64,000 bases of DNA from Tigriopus japonicus (taxonomy: Eukaryota; Arthropoda; Copepoda; Harpacticoida; Harpacticidae). The position numbers were made by a program, and so were the translations under genes. The notes beneath the pieces are model-generated. The model was not told the DNA's origin, searched no databases, and saw only the letters and a program-made list of their open reading frames with translations. Position 1 is the first letter of the stretch. Each line of letters starts with the position of its first letter. This document shows, one piece after another, positions 1-12,700 of this stretch. The stretch covers positions 158,425 to 222,424 of the forward strand of contig JAAGOF010000041.1 in NCBI GenBank assembly GCA_010645155.1. Direction: 5' to 3'.

Positions 1-3000
1 TTGGGGTTGTCAAATCAGTGATGATTAAGGACGGGCATATAGCCTGTTAGTTACAAAATGCGCGGGACCCAAACCCAAAAGTGTAAAAGAAAGTGCATTT
101 TCTTAAATTTTTGACCCAAGTCCGCTGTCGAATACTTAGATGCAGTCTGAAAGTGATTACCTGAAATTCGAAAAGGAATCCCAAATTCACGAAAGATTCC
201 TATTTCTCAATGTTTAAATTCTAATGGATGTATCTACAATTTAGGTGTCGGTAAATTTTGATCACGGAAAAAGAACTTTCGACCAAAGTTTTTCGAATAT
301 GCACCTCTAATTTACCACAGAGACTTCCATCAATCTTTTCTCAGAACTTTTATTTCAATTTAGCGCCTTACAAGGGTTTGATGAAAGCTGTCCTACACTT
401 AATATTTGTCTTCATTTCCTATTCTAGACACATTCCTCACCATCTCATTTCCCGCAATATCGTACGGGATCTGCCGCTTTCAGAGAAGACAAAGAGACTA
501 AACAAATGAAAGAATGTGAAGAAATAAAACTTGGCCGAGCACATTTTTGTCAAGCCGTATTTTATAACGCCCTTAGATCCACTTTGAGTGTGTCACTTTG
601 AACTTCTTAAGGAAACCTGACTCCCAAGATCCATGGGATTGTGCGTGATCGTTTGGTTGGGATCTGCGTGCATCCCTGGAATCCAGGAAGAAGAAGAAGA
701 AAAGGGACTTCCATTATGGTAGTTGTAGTAACGAAGAAGAATGAGTTCAAGTGGAACCGGATCCATACTAGTGTGTGGTGGCAATGTGTTCCACACACTC
801 GAGTAGAATACCATGGATGTTCGAGGTCGAACTAAATGCAAAAGAGGGTGCAAGGTCCTTGCTCTCACATGCTCGCTTTTCATGTTCCAAAAGCTCGTCG
901 AATCAGGGTGACTTGGGTCTGCAAAAATGGGGGTTTGTAACTCAAGGACGTCAATATTTTAACCCATGGCATTGCAAGGTGTTTGAAAAGCTCTAAAGAA
1001 GTTAACCCTCTTCCAACAATCTAACTTTATCTTGCACCAATGACCAAAGAGAACGATTATGAGCTTCAAAGACACCAGAGTATAATAATGCCTTTGTGCC
1101 AAAATCCGTCACCTTTAGCGTTGAGACTCTCAAAGCCGGTTTTCATTGTAGTTCATCTCGTTTGCTCTGTTAGGGAACTGGAGTCAACTCCTTCTTGGAA
1201 CTTGGTACCAGGACCAAGTAACAGACGTTTGTATAACTCTAGTATCTTTAGGGAACACCCGCCAAACTCATCGGAAGAACCAGTCTTCCTTCTCTTCTTG
1301 CTTCAACCTTCCCTCCCATTTTCTTTGTAGCCTTGTAGCCCGTTTATAATACTAGTAGTAGTAGTAGTAGTTCTCAAGGTTCCAATGGAACATGAACCAC
1401 GTCACTAGTCTCTGAAAGAGGAGAGAGAATGGGAAAACGCGGCCTGGAAAACGACGAGTGTGATGAGAAGTCTGTTGGTGTGGTATCAGAGAGAAGGGGA
1501 GAAAGATACTACTACAAGTCTGTTGGTTGTGGGCAAATCCGCAGTTGAGCTCAAAACTCGCTTGAGGCGAGTGGAACACTCTCTGTCTCCTTTGGACCAG
1601 AAACTTGTTTTTATTTCGAGCATATAAGAGAGACAACGTGATTTTAGAAGTGGATCTTCTGGCACAGCAAAAAACGACCAAAGCACGGCAGAAAATACCA
1701 ATAACAACCTTGAAGGCTATGTCCAAACCATGCAAAATGGCAGCCAATATCTGTTCCTGGAAGTCATCTTAGATGTCAAATATTGAGGTAAGTGTGATTC
1801 GGAATCAGAATTCTGTACTTCACATGCGAGGAATTGATGCCAAATATAGACATGTCTTCTTTTGACGTTGACCTTTACTATCAATGTCTTTTGAGGGTAC
1901 CAAACGAAAAGGATTGCACGCATTTGGAGAACTTGAAGGAATCAAGTCCAATAAGTAGGCTCAGAAGCCAATTAGAGAAGGAAATCCATCATTAGATCGG
2001 TCCCCACTACTTTGCATGTGCATCAATCATTTGGATCTTCTTCATCATGATGGTCATGGAATCTACCTTTCACCATGAAAGGTACCTTTTATTCATTTTC
2101 AACCTGGATCCAAGGCCAAAAAGTGGCAAGCCAAACTGAAGGTCATTTCCTTGGTGCCTCAACAATTGACTTCAACTTTTAACGGGTAAAATCTAGATTA
2201 ACGACCTTGTACAAAACAGAACTCGAAAGAATTTGGCCTTCGATGAAGTATCCAGAAGGCCACTCACTCAAAGACCACCGTTGTGGTCTATCTAACTGTG
2301 TGTTGTTTTTGTTAGTCCTAAAGTAAGTTGTGCTGCAAACTCTGTTGTTGAGAAAAACCATCGTGGAAAAGGTCATTCCAGGTGCTTCTCCTCTTCTGTG
2401 TTCCGTCAAAGGCCACTTATCAGGTTACCAGCAGCTGGTTTGAGTTGGCATTGGTTTCAATCCAACTTGCACATTGCTACAAACCCACTGATAAGATAAT
2501 TGGAACACACATACTACATACACAAATGTTGACACATGGAATCCAATATCACGATTTTACGAGATCTACATATTTGCTTGTTTTCGAAGGCCAAACGACC
2601 ATCGACGATGACTCATAGATTTGGCCAAAGAGCTTGGCCTTCGTTTTTTATGGTAGACCTGTTTGACTAGAGGGACAATAATGGCAAAGGATAATCCTCT
2701 CTGTATCTTTGGTCCTCTACAAATATTGCTTTAGATGTCAAAGGGTCTTGAGGGCGATGAGCTCGGCCTTTTTCCTCTTTCAACTCTATCTACTAGATTG
2801 TGTTTCCGGTCCAGATAACACCACCACCCCCATTCCTCGAAAGACGAAGACGAATCCAGGAATATAAACCTTTGAATTTTTGATCAAGTTGGTTGGTAGT
2901 GTGCTGAAAAAGAAGTGCTCATTCAGTGGTCTTGCCCAAGGCTACAGTTGAGGCAGGAGGCGTAAAAGACTGAAGGACGAGGCTCAGCCTTGGTTGGTAG

Positions 3001-3569
3001 TGCTCCATTCTAGGCAAATGTGTGGCCTTCAGTGAAGAAGGAGAGTCTTCTTCCCTTCTTACCTTCGTTCCATTTGCTTTTGGAGTGCTATGTGGTGTGT
3101 GCATAGTAGTAGGGTTCTACACGAATACCACTCTAAAAAGTGGAACAGGACTGAGGGTCTCAAGGTGCGAGTTCGTGTTCCATCCTTGCCCAAGGTAGAG
3201 TTGGAAGAAAGCAGTGACAAGACCTTGGAAAAATGGAACATACTCTGTGGAACCTGTTGCTTATTTAAGCTGAGTAAACGGGAACGAACGCAAGATCTAT
3301 CTTGATAACTTAAGATGAGAACCCTTTTAAGAGGAATGAGTCGGAAACTTCGGCTGTCTCTGACATTTTCGGCTCAAGGTTATCACAAAAGTTATCTTGA
3401 TGGATTTGTCACCATAAAGGGCATGACAATCGGACTAAAAGGATACTTTTGAGGCTGTGAATAGAAACGTTGTAGAGCAATTTGAAAAATATTGATCAAT
3501 GGTCATTCGGAAAAAGACTCATAATTACCAAAACTGGTGAACCAAAGTAGCTTGATTCAAAAGCCTCTA
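1..3569. other. No gene recognised (upstream flank or intron)
   Basis: Only short, shadow-like open frames are present. A short (TAG/AGT)n microsatellite lies near 1350-1370. Given that the kinase lacks its 5' exons, this region may be its upstream intron or 5' flank, but I see no exon in it. Confidence 0.5.
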
Positions 3570-4390
3570 GAAATCCGTACTTGACTAAATTATTTGATAT
3601 TTCTTTGATATATTTTATGCATGGTTTTTCGAATGGTTTTTTAGCTTTGGATCGAAATACCCAAAGATATCTTGGCATTTTTGGACCTACAATTCAATGG
3701 GGAACAACTTTGTTCTTTTTTGTGTTATTTAAATTTAGTCCCAGGCAATGTCAAAGACGGATGGAATTTAGAGATTTAAAAAAAATGGCTGATGTTTCAA
3801 GTTTCGATTTGGCCATTTTGAAGATATAACAATAAATTTGTGGATGGATAAGCTTGACATATTTCTTTGTAATTTTTTGGTGGAGACACATCAAAGTGTT
3901 CTCTAAATGAATATGATGTTTGTTTCTCTAAAATATTGCTTTTTTAAGTGATATCATACATCCTTTAGAGCTGCTTTGCTATTAACCTCAAAACTCAGAT
4001 TTTTCCTCTTTTTCGCTACTTTGAAAAGCTATCTTTGGGAATTTGTTTTTTGATTTTAATGTAGAATTTTTTCGACATTTTGATGTCAAAAATGGACCAT
4101 TCAACCCCAAATAACTCAGCTGCTGATGAATGCATTTTTATTAAATTTGAATGCAAGAGGGAACTAAAAGGTCTCCAAGTTTGGATCAAATAGTTTATCG
4201 AAAAATGTCATTATTAATGGGTGATTAGGGTAACAACTTTTCCCTAGACCTAAACTTATGCAATACAATGAAAGTAAAGTTGTTCCCCATTGAATTGTGG
4301 ATCCAAAAAATGCCAAGATGTTTTTGAGTATTTGGGTATTTCGATCCCAACCTGAAAAGCCATTTGAAACACCATGAATGATTTCCAAAT
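3570..4390. repeat. Two inverted copies of an unclassified ~110-150-bp repeat
   Basis: Plus-strand 3617-3720 and minus-strand 4265-4378 share GGATCGAAATACCCAAA, CTTGGCATTTTTGGA and ACAATTCAATGGGGAACAAC. The copies face each other across about 540 bp. No family recognised and no coding evidence. Confidence 0.6.
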
Positions 4391-4535
4391 GCCATTGATT
4401 CTTATTTCTTAACTCATCCTTGCAACTTTCTTTACAAATTCTTTTATTAGCAACCTTTAAATGTTTGCTGTAACCTGTTTTTTCGGAGTCAGTTGTCGCT
4501 TCAAAGAACATTTTTCATTACCTCACCCTTTAAAA

Positions 4536-4751
4536 CAGGGGTCAGCAACCAGTGGACACGGGCCCACATGGTGGCCCAAGGGAGGTTGTTAGTGGGCCCA
4601 AGAGCTATGGGAATAGTATAAAATAGTAGGTCCGCGAGTCATCCATAGCATGCATTGTACTCGTTGGCCCAAAGCTCGTTAATTTGTGGGCCCCTGACAA
4701 CACAAAATTGAATTTGGTGGGCCCTGGCCCAAAAGGTGTTGCAGACCTCTA
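4536..4751. mobile_element. Possible hAT-like MITE
   Basis: The left end CAGGGGTCAGCAACC and the right end, complemented AGAGGTCTGCAACACC, are imperfect inverted repeats. The left end resembles the CAGGGGTC-GCAAAC ends common in hAT elements. The interior is GGGCCCA-rich. No convincing 8-bp target duplication was found, so the call is tentative. Confidence 0.4.
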
Positions 4752-5187
4752 CTCTACAATGACTGCAGGTTTGCCCATTTGAGCACTTAAAGCCGTGACA
4801 ATTGCATTTTAATCAATACCACAGGTCAAATAACCTCGATCAGCTCAAGATTCGATCCAACGAACCCTGGAGTGTTGGTATGCTCAACCCCTGCGTTTCG
4901 ACCACATGTCTTCTGTGGGTTTTTTAGTCTCGTCTAAAGAAGCTCTTGTAGTCTCGTCTTTAAGCTTGTCAATTTAGAGATATCTTTTGCCAGAAAAAAC
5001 AAGGCATTTCAATTGCTTCAAAGGGGAGCGAGGATCAAACCTCCGACCCTAACACCCACAATTCAATTAAATTCAAAATGAATTATCCGTAAAAAGTTCA
5101 TTCTTTTTCTTTGATAAAGCTGCAAAAAGTTCCCTTCTGTTGTCCATTTCATCCGTTTCTTTCAAATTGAACGACTTTGGGAGCAAT

Positions 5188-6215
5188 TACAGCAATTACT
5201 AGCGATGTCATCATTTTTGGCGGGAAAAAAAGTTCGGAAGACCTGTGTTTCTGATGAGCGTGCGAGGTAACTAAAACGAAGGTTTAGGCCTGGTAATTGC
5301 AACAATGCCTTTCTTATCTGCACAAATTGAAGTTGAAATAGCAATTCTTGACATTGTTTTTGCAAAAAAAGTGTGTTTTGTTACTTTTATCTAAACTTTC
5401 GCTACATAAGTTGAGAGGGTTCTTCCGAACTTTGAAATTAGGAATGCCCGACTTTGAATAACAAGATGGCCAGATGAGATCGGTTCCTGAAGCAACTAAA
5501 CCTAAAAACAAATAATTTGTTGAATGGAAGGCTTCCAATTTCTCCATTTGTTTTCAAATTACTTTGCAAAACTTCTCAACATACATTAACCATGCCATTG
5601 CCCATTAATGCAACATTTTTCGAAAATCTGACCCTTGAAAACTGAGATTTTTTTGGCAAGCCTACACTGCTAACGGCAGTTAGCGACGGCAGCATGTCCG
5701 TAAAATGATACGGTAATCACTCCCATAGCAGGAATCACTAGTGATGTCATCATTTTTGACGGGAAAAAAGTTCGGACGATATGTGTCTCTGATGAGCGTG
5801 AAAAGGTAGCTAAAACGAAGATTTAGGCCTAGTAATTGCAACAATTCCTTTCTCATCTGCGCAACTTGTAGTTGAAAAAGCAATTCTTGACATTTTTCAG
5901 CAAAAAGATATGTTTTGTTGCTTCTATTCTAAATTTCGCTGCACAAGTTAAGAAGGTTCTTCCAAATTTTTGAATCAGGAATACCCGGCGTTAATAGCAA
6001 GATGGCCAGACGAGATCGGTTCCTGTGGCAACTAAACCTAAAAACAAAAAAAATGTCCATGGTAATTGAAGGCTTCCAATTTCTCCATTTGTTTTTTTTA
6101 CTTCTTTGCAATACTTCTCAACATACATTAACCCTGTCATTGGTCTTAAATGCAACAGTTTTCGAAAATCTGACCCTTGAAAACTCAGGCATTTTTTTGG
6201 CAAGCCTAGACTGCT
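5188..6215. repeat. Direct duplication of a ~480-bp non-coding block
   Basis: Block 5188-5665 and block 5738-6215 align over nearly their whole length, offset by about 546 bp. Shared blocks are GATGTCATCATTTTT, AAAAGTTCGGA, TAGGCCT-GTAATTGCAACAAT, GGCTTCCAATTTCTCCATTTG and AACATACATTAACC. Copies differ by substitutions and small indels. No gene recognised in either. Confidence 0.8.
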
Positions 6216-9200
6216 AACAGCAGCAGGTCTATAATATGATACGGTAATCGCTCCTATATCTTGAAAAAGGGGCAAACGTATTAGTTTTTTTGTATTGAAA
6301 ATAAAACAATTTTTTTTGAAGAAAATGTCCAATTAAGATCAGTCTTAGATTTGATCACCCCGTAGTTAATAAGGAAACAAAAGTTCAATTTGAGCAAAGG
6401 AGTTAGATTTGGTGAAATGTTTGCCAAATGGTTAGAAATTAGGACCAAATTCCTGTCCCAAGTACGCAGAGGCTTTTCTAATTAGATTATCGGAAAGTTA
6501 ATCCCGTCTTTTTGCTACTTTTGGTTGCTCGGTTGGGTCCAAGTTTTTTTCTGGAAGCAAATCTTTGGTCAAGAGCCAGACAGTGGTCCAAAGCAAATAG
6601 GGAAAACGCCTGTTTCTAGTGTTGCCAAGGGAACTGGAAACTGCTCCCAAGTCTGGCATGAAGCGATCCATTATTTACCTCCAATCACACTTCAGCCACG
6701 TAATAATGCACATTTCTCATTCTTGGAACCAATTCAAAGCGATTGGTTTAATGCCTCATTTCATCGGTAACGAATCAAATCAATGATGTCACGGGATTGG
6801 CACTTGAATATTGGCAAATCCATTGATGGGTACTGAAGCGTTCAGCAATGTTGTGACAGAAAAGTCCCCAAAAGACAAAAATGGTTATGGCTTGTGCGTC
6901 AAAGTCAATCAAGTGTTTCCGAAGATCGGAATGCTAATATTTCATGGAAATTCCAAAATAGTTTTGGTTCATTTCAAGATTTATAGAACGATTTTTTTTA
7001 CTGAACTTGACGGCAAAATAGCAATAGTCGGGAAAATAATGTGGATTTTTCATGCTTTAAAAAAAGTTATCCTTGCTCCATGGTTTTGGTCCGGATGAAT
7101 TGAAATCAAAGGTTTATAATTCCTAGCTTAATCGTTCGCACATCATGAGAATGGATTTTGGTAAAAAGTTAAAAAGATGATGGGGTTAATTGAAGTAAAC
7201 ATCCCACAAAAGTACCCAACCGCATCCAAAGTCTTGAACTCCATTATTTTAACCTTCTGTCAAGGTTAAGAGTTTTCTAAATTTCACAAACAAGGTTTCA
7301 TGTTCAACGAAGCTTTTCGCCTCGTTAGCAAAAAACAACCAGCATCGCATTTCTTTTCACGTTGTTAGCTTTTAGATCAACTTTTTACGGCGTCTAAATA
7401 CGTTTTCCAAATTACTATATTCGGCAAAATTTAAAGAAGCTCCCAAAATTTGAGACTTTTGGCCAAAATCACGTCCATGAACGTCGAAGCAGTCTATTAC
7501 GGGCAGTAAGTACTGTGCTGTCAGACTTGAAGAGTGGTCTCTTGAGGTTGGTTGGAACTGGTTCCAACTAACGATTTCGTTTCATCTTGTTAGTGGGTTG
7601 TCAAGAGCTCCCTCTTTTGATCTACTTTAAATTTTCTCTTTCAAAATGTATCCTAAACTGAGTAGTACCTTTAGAGCAAGTATTTAGCCGGAGAATTAGA
7701 TCGAGCTCCGAGCTTTTCGGTGATGTCATATCATGTCGATTTCTTGCCAGATTTAATCCCTGACAACAAAGGTTGCTTAAAACTTTTGATTGCCACAAAA
7801 CACAAAAATACAAAAATACGGACTAGCCACAAAACGAATTCCAAATAAGAGAGCCTCGGAAACTCCTTCCATCTTGGACCAAGAGAAAAAGAAATGAGAT
7901 TGTAAAAGAACGTTCCATTGACCCTAGTTAAGTAATCTTCTATCCTGAATGGTTATGACATTAATGAGTCATTACGCCGAAGAAATGTCAAACAAGGGAG
8001 GATTGGGGCGTCAATCGAGGTGGTCCAAATACATTGCCAAAACATTTTTCCTCCAATTGACCACGATTTGTTCGTAAATAACGATAATTGACTTGTTCAT
8101 AGACCCACCGAGGTCTGCTTATGACAGGTTTCTTGGAACTTGGTTGGTCGCTACAAATCACTCAAGCGTCAAGATAAGAAACGATGGGACGTAAGTGGAT
8201 TGAACCCGAGATTGCTGAATAACCAAGACCTCTCAAGATCTCTCTTTTCACCGAATTCTTGGAACGCATCCGTACTAAAGAAGCCGACGCTGAAAGGCAG
8301 TACTTTAGACAAAACAAAAAAACCTGAGACTTGTTAGGTGAGGGATCACGATCCTTGACTGCCCTTGAATGGTGCACGATTCCCTTCAGGAAGACGTGAA
8401 GACAAAAGATGAACGAAGATCCATCCACTTCTCAGAAGCCAATGGCAAACGATGAATCAGGATGGGGGTTCATCAATACAGTTCCCACTCGTATTTTGTA
8501 CTCAAAACGGAACAATGGCAAAGTGTAGTGTTCAGTAGTATGGGCATGACTTGTTACCAACTCATTCTCACAATACGATTTCCAAGAAAAACTGTGTTGA
8601 AGATTCAGGATTGTCACGAGAGCTTTTGTCAAGTCATAGACGACCCCACAAATAAACTTTTGAGCATCATTTCAAACATCAAAAATCACAGCCTTTTTAC
8701 CAGCAATATTTCTCTTTTCTTTTCAATGAAAGTGAACCCATTTATAACCCGAAAAAGGCAGTTCTTGTCCATAGAATGCCTAACATCATGTCACAACAGA
8801 TCTGAGATAATCTTTTTGGGCCTTTGTCATCGTTAAATTCACCTTGTTAAAATGTTGGCAATGAAAATAGCCTTTAATACATCTCGTAGCTATCAAATCC
8901 TGGAACGACTTTGGCATCACTTTCGGGATAAACTCCTTCTAGATAAGCAAAATTGGCCCATATTTGATTAAACCAAATGGTGAAGATTTTTACAAACAAA
9001 AATGTCATCAAACCTTAAGAATTTTAGGTTTCCAACATGCAACATGAACAAGAATCACCTTGGTGCTTCCATCTTTCAATTCTAGTTCCAGGATCTGGGG
9101 ACACATTTTTTCTTCCTCCCTTTTACTGACTAAGGTCTTTGGCAGGCCTACTTCGATTAATTCTCCCGTGATCCCTCTGTCTTGGTTCTTAGTATTAGAG

Positions 9201-9487
9201 TCTTTTCTTCCGGATTAGTGACTAGCTACTAATATCAATTCATCTTGGAACAATGCTTCACTTGGATTAGTTGGTATGGAGAGGACTCTTGTGTTCAAAT
9301 TCTGCGAACAGGAAGCGTCTTGTTACCAGCCGACCCTTACAAAGATGCCTGAATCCTTAAACCTCATTTTCAAGAGGACGTGGGAAGTTGTTCCTAATGA
9401 CAAAGACACTGATTTTTTTCTTTCTCTTCCAGATTCTGGAAACAATCACGCTTATCGTCTCTCAATCATTGTTACATACTAGCTTAG
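6216..9487. other. No gene recognised immediately upstream of the DGK C1 exons
   Basis: I looked here for the PH-domain exon of the kinase and did not find one. A 68-codon frame at 9276-9482 ends in a stop just before the C1 exon and has no recognisable domain. Some AG-rich acceptor-like sites occur (for example CTTCCAG at about 9435), but their frames stop before the C1 exon. Confidence 0.45.
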
Positions 9488-9499
9488 TTTTCCACCGAG

Positions 9500-9784
9500 A
9501 ACCATGACTGAAACTCACACTTGGCACATATCCAATCATGCAAGGCCCACTTTCTGCAATGTGTGCAGAGAAACCCTTTCAGGTAAGCGATGTTAATGGG
9601 ACGAAATTTCGCTTCACTATGTCAACCCTTGTTCCACTTGATCTTCACAGGGGTCACTTCCCATGGTTTGAGTTGTGGGATTTGCAAGCTCAAGGCTCAC
9701 AAATCTTGTGTAGCCAATATTCTGACGGTGTGCAAGTGGTCCACACTCGACTCAGTCGATCCCAAATGCATCACTGAGGATCAG
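9500..9784 (+). CDS. DGKH: DGK exons encoding first C1 (phorbol-ester/DAG-type) zinc finger
   Basis: Two exons, 9500-9582 and 9651-9784, separated by a 68-bp intron (GTAAGC donor at 9583, CACAG acceptor ending at 9650). Together they show the full C1 zinc ligand spacing H-x12-C-x2-C-x13-C-x2-C-x4-H-x2-C-x7-C, starting at [14 protein letters not shown] and passing through [10 protein letters not shown]. The second exon ends in phase 0 at CITEDQ before GTAAGA. Typical C1 domains bind DAG or protein partners; in type II DGKs they help membrane targeting. The left border is the weakest call in the gene. Confidence 0.93.
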
Positions 9785-12700
9785 GTAAGACGACACCACT
9801 TTGCACATGTCCTTATTGTTTGAGAACAAGGAGCTTTCGAGTATGATCCGTTGGTGCACTTTGGTCTTGGGGTCTTCAAGTAAAACGCCTTGATCAAAAT
9901 CCAACGCTCTACTTGGGGGAATGATAGTTCTTCCGTGTTAAAGATGAACAAAAATAGGAGAAAAGCCTGAGCGATATTTTTTTTGGTTGCTTGGGATTTT
10001 TCTACTGCTACAAGGTATAGGATTCACTGCAGACCTGTGATGTAATTGTAATTGACATTACAATTACGTAATTGCAATTACATTTCCAAGTAATTGTAAT
10101 TAATTACATTTGAGATCAAAGTAGTTGTAATTAATTACATTTGAGATCAAAGTAATTGTAACTAATTACATTTGAGATCAAAGTCATTGTAATAAATTAC
10201 ATTTGAGATCAAAGTCATTGTAATTAATTACATTTGAGATCAAAGTCATTTTAATTAATTACATTTGAGATCAAAGTCATTGTAATTAATTACATTTTAG
10301 ATCAACGTAATTGTAATTAATTACATTTAAGATCAAAGTAATTGTAACTAATTACATTTGAGATCAAAGTAATTGTAATTAATTACATCTGAGATCAAAG
10401 TAATTGTAACTAATTACATTTGACATCAAAGTAATTGTAATTAATTAGATTTGAGATCAAAGTCATTGTAATTAATTACATTTGAGATCAAAGTCATTGT
10501 AATTAATTACATTTGAGATCAACGTAATTGTAATTAATTACATTTAAGATCAAAGTAATTGTAACTAATTACATTTGAGATCAAAGTAATTGTAATTAAT
10601 TACATCTGAGATCAAAGTAATTGTAACTAATTACATTTGACATCAAAGTAATTGTAATTAATTACATTTGAGATCAAAGTAATTGTAATTAATTACATTT
10701 GAGATCAAAGTAATTGTAATTAATTTCATTTGAGATCAAAGTAATTGTAATTGATTACATTTGAGCCCATGTAATTGACATTTTGCAATTACAAATTAAA
10801 ATTACATTTTCACCTAACTCTGGGATTATAAATTTCGCACATTTTCCCCTGTCCATCCAATATTTTTCGGTGTGTAAATTGATTCACAAAAAGCTCACAT
10901 GTTTGTGATGCTTTTTGTACATTTTGCGCTTGAAAAGAAAGGAACTCAAGCTTGGTTTAAAATAATACTGTAATTGTAATTGTAATTAAATACATTTTAG
11001 AAGTACTTGACACTGGTCTGATTCAATGTTTAGACATAAATGATAGATGCACTTATAATTTATGTGACATTTAGTCTGTCAAGAGGTACTGTCGGGAGAT
11101 GTAAACAAATCATGAATCGTGGGTTGTTAGATCGTCTTCTTTCTGATATTTCATCAACTCCCCTAAGTAAAGATATAAATATTTGGTGTTCAGAATCCCT
11201 AGGGGCATGTTTGCTTTGTTCCATATAAAATCAGTTGCACAGTATTTATCAACAGTAGGAGAAGAAAAGAAATGAACGGAATGTGGGAACGAATGATGTC
11301 GGTTTCCCCCCTCACTTTTGTAATCTAGGCCAACGCAAGTCATCAAAACGCAGCAAAAAGTTTATAGATGCAAGGCGAACATTATTCCTTTTCATGATGC
11401 CCTCTTTCCCCGATCCACCAAAGAAGGCTTTCCAACCAACCTTGAGCAATTCTTCTAGCACAGTACACATCCCAACGCCCACCACAAAGCTAGAAGAAAG
11501 TAGGGGAAAGACACATGACCAAGGAAAAGGCCAAAACTGACAGAGTGGAGGAGCTCATTCGGAATTGTTCCTTGTTCGAGACTGTCTTTAATGGGGTGTG
11601 CAGAATGTCCGTTTGAAGCGATTGATTTCAGCGCCACTTGTGTCAGATATTAACATAGTTGCCATATGTTGGTTTTTAATGCCACTCTTTGGCAAAACAT
11701 GTGCTGTTGTGTTTCAAGGCACCACCTATATTTTATTAGTTATTGAATTAGTTAATGCTAGTAAAATGGCTCAATATTTAGGAAAATGTTGCTTAGAAGA
11801 ACAAATAGTCTTTATAAGAGTCCTAATAATAGAGAAGAATGGCATTAAAACGCCATTTGGCAACTATGTCTAAGTCTGATCACCAGGGGCGCTGACATCA
11901 ATCTTTGGGGATTGCTTTGGCCTCCCATTGAAAAATCTTCGCATTGCTGAAAACTTCAAATTCTTAGGTTTTGGGAACAGGATGAGGCTTAAGTTGTTGT
12001 GAAAAGGCTGTCATTTTGGGAACGGGTTCATTGTTACACCGAGGGGGCTCAGCTAAATGGAACAAAAGCCAGATGGAAATGAAATGTATTTTTAACGTCT
12101 TTACCAGAGATAAAGTGAATACTGAACATCTTCATACGTTCTTATTCATTAAATATATAAATACGCTAATCGGCTTAAGGTTGATTTGTGTCCTGATAGC
12201 TAAATACAAATGGGAGAAGGTGAATTCGGTTTACCGGAAATCTGAGCTTATCGGCTCTTCTTCATTGAACACCTTTGGTCAAATTGACAACCTTTGATTT
12301 CGGCACCAAAAGTAGGGCAAGTATTATTATTCATTGATAATTTCAAATTGAATAAGTGCCTGAAAGTTTGAACATATTACCAAACTGAGGCATAAGAAAG
12401 TTTTGCTTTACGTTAAAAGCTTTAAAAAGAAGCGATATTATAAATTCAACTAAATTAGACACGGATTTCCTGCATTTACAAGTATTTGCAAAAGCCTATT
12501 ACATTCACAGATTAAAAGAAAACCTGTCATTAATCTCTGCAGAATTCATGAATAGCTATTAATATGTCCAAAAAAGCTTGTAATTCTAGGTGAATACTTC
12601 TAAAAAAGAAACACTCGAGTTGTGGGACTTTGTTGGCGAGTTTTTGAGAATGTTTAATGTAAAAAAATCACCCAAAAATAAAACGAATCAAATTTAAATA

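Noticed and set aside
4536..4751. 8-bp target duplication for the possible hAT-like MITE
   Set aside because: CTTTAAAA on the left and the right flank do not match; the element is kept only as tentative.
4800..5070. Box-B-like sequences (GGATCGAATC, GGTTTGATCC on the minus strand) as tRNA genes or SINEs
   Set aside because: No matching box A at the right distance and no cloverleaf.
9276..9482. 68-codon frame just upstream of the DGK C1 exon, considered as a PH-domain or upstream exon
   Set aside because: No PH features, and its stop codon precedes the C1 exon without a usable donor in frame.
10088..10770. Regular ~31-bp direct repeats resembling a CRISPR array
   Set aside because: Repeats are contiguous with no unique spacers, they lie in an animal intron and no cas genes exist; this is a minisatellite.
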